From assembly GCA_035581425.1 (NCBI GenBank), contig DATJVP010000016.1, forward strand, positions 1-28,502: a stretch of DNA of 28,502 nucleotides. Reading direction: 5' to 3'. This DNA comes from DASZHJ01 sp035581425 (GTDB lineage: Bacteria; Pseudomonadota; Alphaproteobacteria; ATCC43930; CGMCC-115725). A model generated the notes under the pieces. It did no database searches. It was not told the origin of the DNA and worked only from the letters and a program-made list of their open reading frames with translations. Below, piece after piece: positions 23,373 through 28,502 of the stretch. Position 1 is the first letter of the stretch, and the number at the start of each line of letters is the position of its first letter. A program made the position numbers and the translations under genes.

Positions 23373-23731
23373 CCCATGCGCTCCCCGAAGTCTGCGGGGA
23401 AGACGTGAAAGCCGTCGGCGCCCAGGGGAAGCTCGTCGACCCGCAGCACCGCCGCGACCGGGAGCATGCCGTAGAGGTGTGGGAAGAGTTCGCCGCCCCG
23501 CGACGGCTCCCATTTGAGCGCAGCCCCGAGCGCCGCGGGATCGACCGTCAGGAGAGCGAGGCCCGTCTGGCCCGCGCGGTGCTTGCGCGCGCTCTCGCGG
23601 ATCTGCGCCGCCGTCGAGAAATGAATGAAGCCGTCGGACTTGTCCTGAGACGATCCGGCGTAGCCGCCGGCTCGCATCGCCGCCTCCCATTCCTCGCGCC
23701 GACACATGTGGTAAATGAAGGGATAGGTCAT
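23369..23731 (-). CDS. DUF952 family protein
   Basis: The 120-residue protein matches DUF952: an opening IYHMCRREEWEAA, a GYAGSSQDKSDGFIHFSTAAQI segment typical of the family, LLTVDPAALG, and the end GGELFPHLYGMLPVAAVLRVDELPLGADGFHVFP. Members resemble an ADP-ribosyltransferase-like fold and have no established role in most bacteria. It is cytoplasmic with no signal peptide. The stop overlaps the pyrD GTG start, so the two are coupled; association with pyrD is the main clue and does not by itself define a function. ATG 23731 is the only good start. Confidence 0.9.
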   Translation of the reverse strand: MTYPFIYHMCRREEWEAAMRAGGYAGSSQDKSDGFIHFSTAAQIRESARKHRAGQTGLALLTVDPAALGAALKWEPSRGGELFPHLYGMLPVAAVLRVDELPLGADGFHVFPADFGERMG

Positions 23732-23860
23732 CGCGGGCGCACGCTAACGCAGCCATGCCGCGACCGCCAGCCTGATGCGCGCAGGAAGGCTTGGCTCCCT
23801 GCGGAGTGCCGGTCTATCCTCACTTCGAGACGAGCGTGGCACGCGAAGGGCAACCAACCA

Positions 23861-24697
23861 ATGACTGCATACACTTACATCGACGGTACCTGGCATGAGG
23901 GCAACCCGCCGCTTCTCGGGCCGATGAGTCACGCCACGTGGCTCTCCTCGATCGTCTTCGACGGCGCGCGGGCTTTTGAGGGCTGCACGCCCGATCTCGA
24001 TCGTCATTGCGAGCGCGCCCGCAATTCCGCGCGTTCCATGGGCTTGCGCTCCATGCTGAGCGCCGGAGAGATCGAGGACATCGCCCGCGACGGCGTCGCG
24101 CGTTTTCCAAAAGATGCGGAGCTCTATATCCGTCCCATGTTCTTCGCAGAGTCCGGCTGGATCTACCCCGATCCCGACAGCACGCGGTTCGCGCTTTCCG
24201 TTTACGATTCGCCGCTGCCGAAGCCGACGGGCTTCTCGGTCTGCCTCTCGCGCTTCCGCCGACCGGCACCGGATCAGGCGCCGACCGATGCCAAGGCGTC
24301 GTGCCTCTATCCGAATTCCGGCCGTGCGCTCAAGGATGCGCAGAACCGCGGCTTCGGCAATTGCGTGGTGCTGGACCCGCTGGGCTTCGTCGCGGAGCTC
24401 GCGACCGCCAACCTCTTCATGGTGAAGGACGGTGTCGCGCATACTCCGGCCGCTAACGGTACCTTCCTCGCGGGCATCACGCGCCGGCGCGTGATCCAGC
24501 TCCTGCGCGATGCCGGCGTCGAGGTGATGGAGCGCTCGATCACCTTCGAGGAGCTGATGCAGGCGGACGAGCTTTTCTCCGTCGGCAATCACGGCAAGGT
24601 GCAGCCGATCACGGGCATCGAACAGCGGCATCTGCAGCCGGGTCCGATCTACAGCCGCGCGCGCTCGCTTTATTGGGAATTCGCTCATAGCTCCTGA
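23861..24697 (+). CDS. Branched-chain amino acid aminotransferase (class IV)
   Basis: The 278-residue PLP enzyme moves amino groups between branched-chain amino acids and 2-oxo acids. The fold-type IV features are present: an N-terminal IVFDGARAFEG at 31-41, RPMFFAESGW at 91-100, the PLP Lys145 in DAKASCLYPNS, and the signature GFGNCVVLDPLGFVAELATANLF near 164-186. The C-terminal DELFSVGNHGKVQPITGIEQR carries the cofactor phosphate contacts. It starts at ATG 23861; sequence upstream in that frame reads as chance. The related D-amino acid aminotransferases and aminodeoxychorismate lyases share the fold, but the motifs fit BCAT best. It is divergent from DUF952/pyrD and is followed after 13 bases by the helicase gene. 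Confidence 0.9.
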   Translation: MTAYTYIDGTWHEGNPPLLGPMSHATWLSSIVFDGARAFEGCTPDLDRHCERARNSARSMGLRSMLSAGEIEDIARDGVARFPKDAELYIRPMFFAESGWIYPDPDSTRFALSVYDSPLPKPTGFSVCLSRFRRPAPDQAPTDAKASCLYPNSGRALKDAQNRGFGNCVVLDPLGFVAELATANLFMVKDGVAHTPAANGTFLAGITRRRVIQLLRDAGVEVMERSITFEELMQADELFSVGNHGKVQPITGIEQRHLQPGPIYSRARSLYWEFAHSS

Positions 24698-24710
24698 GCG
24701 TGCCGCGCCG

Positions 24711-27410
24711 GTGCGAGTGCCGGCAGCGCCGGCGCTTGCGGTCGGCTACGTGCGGGCGGCGTGGCTCACGCCCGAGGGCGAGGTCGAGCGCCTCGATCCC
24801 GTCGAGGCCGTGCGCCGCGCGCGGCGTGAGCCCGTTATCCTCTGCCATGCGCGCGCCGTCGCTCGCCGCCTCGGCGTCGAGCCCTTCGCCGCCCTCGATA
24901 TTCTCGAGCTCTTCGCCTTCGTCCGGCCTGCACGCCCGCTGGTGCCGACACCGCGAGGCATCGCAGCCGCTCTGAGCTTGCCCGTGCCGCGGTCGCTCGA
25001 GGAGGATGCGCTCACACTGGTGCGCGCCTTCGAGGCCTTGCTCGCGGAGCTTCTCGCGACGGGCGACGGCGAGGCCAAGGCAGTGGCGCAGCAGATGGCG
25101 GCGGGCGGCTGGGCCTGGGGCGAGGCGGTGCTCGCGGCGCTGGCGGCCGTCCCCTTGGGCGAGGCGGCAGGGCTCGCGGTCTGGAGGCGCATCGGCGAAT
25201 GGGCGGAGCAAGCGCCGGAGCCGCCGCCGGGACACGAGCCCGTCGAGGAGAGCGAGGCGCGACAGAGGCTCGCCGAACTCTTGGGGAGCGAGGCGGAGCC
25301 GCGGCCGCAGCAGGCGGATTACGCCGCCGCCGCGAGCGCGGCCTTTCGCCCGCGCGAGCATCCGGACGAGCCGATGGCAGTGCTTGCGGAAGCCGGCACC
25401 GGCGTCGGCAAGACCCTCGGTTACATAGCGCCCGCAAGCCTTTGGGCAGAGAAGAACGAGGGGGCGGTCTGGATCTCGACCTTCACCCGCAATCTGCAGC
25501 ACCAGATCGACACCGAGCTCGACCGGCTCTATCCCGCCGCCGAGGAGAAGCGCCGCCGCGTGGTGCTGCGCAAGGGGCGCGAGAACTATCTCTGCCTCCT
25601 CAATTTCGAGGAGGCGGTGGCATCGCTCCCGGCTCGGCCGGGCATCGCCACGGGCGTGGGCCTGATGGCGCGCTGGATCGCCGCGAGCCGCGACGGCAGC
25701 ATGGTCGGCGGCGATTTTCCGGGCTGGCTCCCCGACTTGATCGGGCGAGGGCGGAGCCTCGGGCTTACGGATCGCCGTGGGGAATGCATCCACTCCGCCT
25801 GCGCGCATTACCACCGATGCTTCATCGAAAAGAGCGTGCGACGTGCGCGCCGGGCACGGCTCGTGGTCGCGAATCACGCGCTGGTGATGGTGCAGGCGGC
25901 CTGGGGCGGGCTCGACGACGGCACGGTCCCCACGCGCTACGTCTTCGACGAGGGTCATCACGTCTTCGACGCCGCCGACGGCGCCTTCTCACTCGCGCTG
26001 ACAGGGCGCGAGGCGGTGGAACTCCGCCGCTGGGTGCTCGGCGTCGAAGGCGGCACCGGTCGCGCGCGCGGGTTACGCCGGCGCCTCGAGGACCTTGTGC
26101 TCGGCGATGCCACGGCCGAGCGCGCCCTTGCGGAAGCGCAGGCTGCGGCGCGGGTGCTGCCGGGCGAGCATTGGCTCCAGCGCTTGCAGCAGGGTGGCCC
26201 TTACGGCGAGGCCGAGACGTTTCTCGCGCATCTGCGGCGACAGGTGCTGGCGCGCGCGGAGTCGAGCGAGACCGCCTATTCGCTGGAGACGGAGGCGCGG
26301 CCGCCGGTCGAGGGACTTCTCGCCGCTGCGGCTGCGCTGGGGCTCGCGCTCCGGCGCCTCGCCGAGCCGCTCGATGCGCTCGCAAAGCGCCTGGCAAAGC
26401 GGCTCGACGAGGAGGCCGAGACGCTCGACCCCGGCACGCGCCAGCGCATCGATGCGGCGGTGCGCAGCCTGCGTCGCCGTCTCGACGGCGAGCTCTCGGG
26501 CTGGCTAGCGATGCTGCGGGATCTCGCGCAAGAGCCTGCGGAGGTGCTCGTCGACTGGTTTGCGGTCGACCGCTTCGACGGTCACGAGATCGATGTGGGG
26601 ATGCATCGCCACTGGATCGATCCGACGCGTCCCTTCGTCGAGGAGGTTGCGAAGCCCGCGCAGGGTTTCCTCGTGACCTCCGCGACACTCACGGACGGAA
26701 CTGGCGACCCCGAGGCGGATTGGGCGGCGGCGGAAATGCTGACGGGGGCCCGGCATTTACAGCACCCGGCGCTGCGCGCGCGCGTGCCCTCACCCTTCGA
26801 CTACGGTGCCCAGACGCGCGTCTTCGTCGTGACGGACGTGAAGCGCGACGACGTCGAGCAGGTCGCGGCGGCCTATCGCACGCTCTTCCTCGCGGCAGGA
26901 GGGGGGGCGCTTGGGCTCTTCACGGCGATCCAGCGCCTGCGCGCGGTCTATGCACGAATTGCCGCGCCGCTCGAGGAGGCGGGCCTGCCGCTCCTCGCCC
27001 AGCATGTCGATGCCATGGATACCTCGACGCTCGTCGACATTTTCCGCGCCGAGGAGGATGCGTGCCTCCTTGGGACGGACGCCGTCCGCGACGGCGTCGA
27101 CGTGCCCGGGCGCTCGCTCCGCCTCATCGTCTTCGATCGCGTGCCTTGGCCGCGGCCCGACATCCTGCACAAGGCGCGCCGGCGCGAGTTCGGCGGCGCG
27201 CGTTACGACGACCGGATCACGCGGCTCCGCCTTCGCCAGGCCTTCGGGCGTCTCGTGCGGCGCGCCGGCGACACCGGCGTCTTCACGCTCCTGGATTCGC
27301 GGCTGCCCTCGCGCCTCCTCGGCGCCTTTCCCGAGGGGGTTGCGGTCGAGCGAATCGGCCTTGCCGAGGCCGTAGAGAAGACGCGGGCCTTCCTTGCGCC
27401 GCGGGCCTGA
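24711..27410 (+). CDS. DinG/XPD-like ATP-dependent DNA helicase with extended N-terminus
   Basis: The 899-residue superfamily 2 helicase starts at GTG 24711, 13 bases after the BCAT stop; GTG 24717 is also possible. Walker A is AEAGTGVGKT near 226-235, the DEAH-type box is DEGH at 413-416, and the C-terminal QAFGRLVRRAGDTG is motif VI. Four Cys can ligate the XPD-type iron-sulfur cluster: Cys295, Cys359, Cys364 and Cys370, between motifs Ia and II. Residues 1-200 precede the helicase core and look like a degenerate DnaQ-like exonuclease region. Such enzymes unwind DNA or R-loops 5' to 3' and act in repair. E. coli DinG has about 716 residues, so the extra length is the N-terminal region. Confidence 0.92.
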   Translation: MRVPAAPALAVGYVRAAWLTPEGEVERLDPVEAVRRARREPVILCHARAVARRLGVEPFAALDILELFAFVRPARPLVPTPRGIAAALSLPVPRSLEEDALTLVRAFEALLAELLATGDGEAKAVAQQMAAGGWAWGEAVLAALAAVPLGEAAGLAVWRRIGEWAEQAPEPPPGHEPVEESEARQRLAELLGSEAEPRPQQADYAAAASAAFRPREHPDEPMAVLAEAGTGVGKTLGYIAPASLWAEKNEGAVWISTFTRNLQHQIDTELDRLYPAAEEKRRRVVLRKGRENYLCLLNFEEAVASLPARPGIATGVGLMARWIAASRDGSMVGGDFPGWLPDLIGRGRSLGLTDRRGECIHSACAHYHRCFIEKSVRRARRARLVVANHALVMVQAAWGGLDDGTVPTRYVFDEGHHVFDAADGAFSLALTGREAVELRRWVLGVEGGTGRARGLRRRLEDLVLGDATAERALAEAQAAARVLPGEHWLQRLQQGGPYGEAETFLAHLRRQVLARAESSETAYSLETEARPPVEGLLAAAAALGLALRRLAEPLDALAKRLAKRLDEEAETLDPGTRQRIDAAVRSLRRRLDGELSGWLAMLRDLAQEPAEVLVDWFAVDRFDGHEIDVGMHRHWIDPTRPFVEEVAKPAQGFLVTSATLTDGTGDPEADWAAAEMLTGARHLQHPALRARVPSPFDYGAQTRVFVVTDVKRDDVEQVAAAYRTLFLAAGGGALGLFTAIQRLRAVYARIAAPLEEAGLPLLAQHVDAMDTSTLVDIFRAEEDACLLGTDAVRDGVDVPGRSLRLIVFDRVPWPRPDILHKARRREFGGARYDDRITRLRLRQAFGRLVRRAGDTGVFTLLDSRLPSRLLGAFPEGVAVERIGLAEAVEKTRAFLAPRA

Positions 27411-27496
27411 CCTCAGCAAATGTTGCATTGACAAGCGGGGCCATGGACGGCCTTCTACTGCGCCCGCACGAGGGCGAACGGGGCAGGAGCGGGTCT

Positions 27497-27901
27497 ATGC
27501 TCGACCATCATTCGGCGCTGATTTACACGATGGTGCTGGCGTCGGCCGCCGACACCGGCATGAGCGACGCCGAGGTCCACATCATCGGCGATGCCGTGAA
27601 TCACCTGCCGATTTTCTCCGACTATGACAACTCGCGGCTCACCAAGACGCTCTCCGCGTGCGCCGATCTCGTGCAGAGGGATGATGGGCTCGACGTCGCG
27701 ATCAGGGAGATCAAGTCGGCCTTGCCGCCGCGCCTCTGCGAGACGGCCTACGCGCTCGCCTGCGACGTGATCGCGAGCGACGGCGAGGCCTCGCAGGAGG
27801 AGCTCCGCCTCCTGGAGATGCTGCGCGACCGCCTCAAGATCGATCCGCTGGTCGCCGTCGCAATCGAGCGCGCCGCGCGCGCGCGGTTCATGACACTCTG
27901 A
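27497..27901 (+). CDS. TerB-like (tellurite-resistance TerB) family protein
   Basis: The protein has 134 residues from ATG 27497, with AGGAG 7 bases upstream. It is all-helical, with acidic, metal-type segments seen in TerB-like proteins: MVLASAADTGMSDAEVHIIGD near 12-32 and LACDVIASDGEASQEELRLLEML near 87-109, two similar halves of the fold. TerB-like proteins bind calcium or other metals and appear in many stress and membrane-linked contexts; no ter cluster is present here, so tellurite resistance is not implied. It stands 86 bases after the helicase stop and just before the terminator of the converging groEL. It is cytoplasmic by sequence. Confidence 0.85.
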   Translation: MLDHHSALIYTMVLASAADTGMSDAEVHIIGDAVNHLPIFSDYDNSRLTKTLSACADLVQRDDGLDVAIREIKSALPPRLCETAYALACDVIASDGEASQEELRLLEMLRDRLKIDPLVAVAIERAARARFMTL

Positions 27902-27930
27902 AAAAAAGAGCCGCGGCGAACCGCGGCTCT
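27901..27930 (-). terminator. Rho-independent terminator of groEL
   Basis: AGAGCCGCGG at 27907-27916 pairs perfectly with CCGCGGCTCT at 27921-27930 around a CGAA loop. A run of A at 27901-27907 reads as T on the minus strand, directly after the stem, so this is an intrinsic terminator for the minus-strand groEL, 25 bases after its stop. Readthrough from the plus-strand TerB-like gene would meet the same hairpin without a T-run. Confidence 0.85.
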
Positions 27931-27955
27931 CTCAACTCCGGTATCGGCGGGTGGA

Positions 27956-28502
27956 TTAGAAATCCATGCCGCCGTGATCGTGCCCGCCCGGCATCGCCGG
28001 GGCTTTCTTCTCGGGCTTCTCCGCCACCATCGCCTCGGTGGTGATGAGAAGACCCGCGACGGAGGCCGCGTCCTGAAGCGCCAGGCGCACGACCTTGGTG
28101 GGATCGATGATGCCGGCCTTCAGCATGTTCACGTACTCGCCGCTCTGCGCGTCGAAGCCATAGCCGGCGTCGTTGCTCTCGAGGAGCTTGCCGATGACGA
28201 TCGAGCCGTCGGTGCCGGCGTTCTCGGCAATCTGCCGTGCCGGCATCTGGATCGCGCGCCGCACGATGTCAACGCCGACCTGCTGGTCGTGGTTCGTGGG
28301 CTTGAGCTTCGCGAGCGCCTTGGTTGCGTAAAGGAGCGCCGAGCCGCCGCCGGCGACGACACCTTCCTCGACCGCGGCGCGGGTCGCGTGCATCGCGTCA
28401 TCAACGCGATCCTTGCGCTCCTTCACCTCGACCTCGGTCGCGCCGCCGACCCGGATCACGGCCACGCCGCCCGCGAGCTTCGCAAGCCGCTCCTGCAGCT
28501 TC
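27956..28502 (-). CDS. groL: Chaperonin GroEL, C-terminal part (5' end beyond right edge)
   Basis: About 182 codons of the GroEL C-terminus are present and the rest lies to the right. The visible part begins in the apical/intermediate region with KLQERLAKLAGGVAVIRVGGATEVEVKERKDRVDDAMHATRAAVEEGVVAGGG, matching the family closely. It continues through the equatorial domain with NDAGYGFDAQSGEYVNMLKAGIIDPTKVVRLALQDAASVAGLLITTEA. The C-terminal tail ends in MPGGHDHGGMDF rather than long GGM repeats. GroEL forms double heptameric rings and folds proteins with GroES using ATP; groES is expected further right, outside the window. The TAA at 27958-27956 is followed by the terminator. Confidence 0.97.
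   Translation of the reverse strand, partial: KLQERLAKLAGGVAVIRVGGATEVEVKERKDRVDDAMHATRAAVEEGVVAGGGSALLYATKALAKLKPTNHDQQVGVDIVRRAIQMPARQIAENAGTDGSIVIGKLLESNDAGYGFDAQSGEYVNMLKAGIIDPTKVVRLALQDAASVAGLLITTEAMVAEKPEKKAPAMPGGHDHGGMDF

Noticed and set aside
25199..27901. 900-codon frame overlapping the helicase
   Set aside because: All but its tail is an out-of-frame shadow of the helicase; only the last 135 codons, from ATG 27497, are a real gene (TerB-like).
27497..27901. Tellurite resistance operon
   Set aside because: Only a TerB-like protein is present; there is no TerC, TerD or TerZ neighbour, so the phenotype cannot be inferred.

Overview
The window is a 28.5 kb piece of a high-GC chromosome. 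No rRNA, tRNA, CRISPR array, insertion sequence or phage gene was recognised. The gene content fits an alphaproteobacterium: a four-cysteine FNR-type regulator, a TIGR01459-type HAD hydrolase next to a class-2 pyrD, a small XRE regulator of the type common in that class, an alphaproteobacterial-looking BCAT and a DinG-like helicase. The order is not fixed by the sequence; Hyphomicrobiales or Rhodospirillales are guesses. Coding density is high and most genes read cleanly end to end.

Layout. 1-1116 (-): a secreted protein cut by the left edge. 1304-3546 (+): a tight cluster of a haem-oxygenase-like diiron protein, a GlcG/HbpS-like protein, a Rieske protein that has lost the mononuclear-iron site, and a possible small exported peptide. 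3562-4494 (-): a beta-hydroxyacid dehydrogenase, divergent from aidB (4592-6235, +). 6260-7474 (+): a class III adenylate cyclase. 7552-9737 (-): an M24 peptidase-fold protein followed by a metallo-beta-lactamase-fold hydrolase. 9867-11734 (+): gnd and gntK with a 4-base ATGA overlap, the route from gluconate to ribulose-5-phosphate. 11746-13388 (-): an FNR-type regulator and a universal stress protein. 13441-17787 (+): a DMT transporter, an exported alpha/beta hydrolase, glpD and an FMN reductase. 17794-18777 (-): a zinc alcohol dehydrogenase. 18778-19247: a 470-base non-coding stretch, much of it far lower in GC than its surroundings. 19248-19670 (+): an XRE regulator. 19705-20898 (-): an exported beta-propeller. 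21063-21404 (+): a small conserved-looking unknown. 21414-23731 (-): DUF952, pyrD and a HAD hydrolase, closely packed. 23861-27901 (+): a BCAT, a DinG-like helicase and a TerB-like protein. 27956-28502 (-): the C-terminal end of groEL with its terminator, cut by the right edge.

Most genes are housekeeping or general metabolism. The part most likely to be an undescribed system is the 1304-3546 cluster. A candidate diiron oxidase there sits beside a Rieske protein that keeps its 2Fe-2S ligands but lacks the ligands needed for its own oxygenase chemistry, so it could be an electron donor rather than an oxygenase. Other points of interest are an M24 protein with Cys in place of a metal-binding Asp, a 6-phosphogluconate dehydrogenase with an NAD-type Asp in its cofactor pocket, a helicase with an apparently degenerate exonuclease-like N-terminus, and the low-GC island at 18865-19235.
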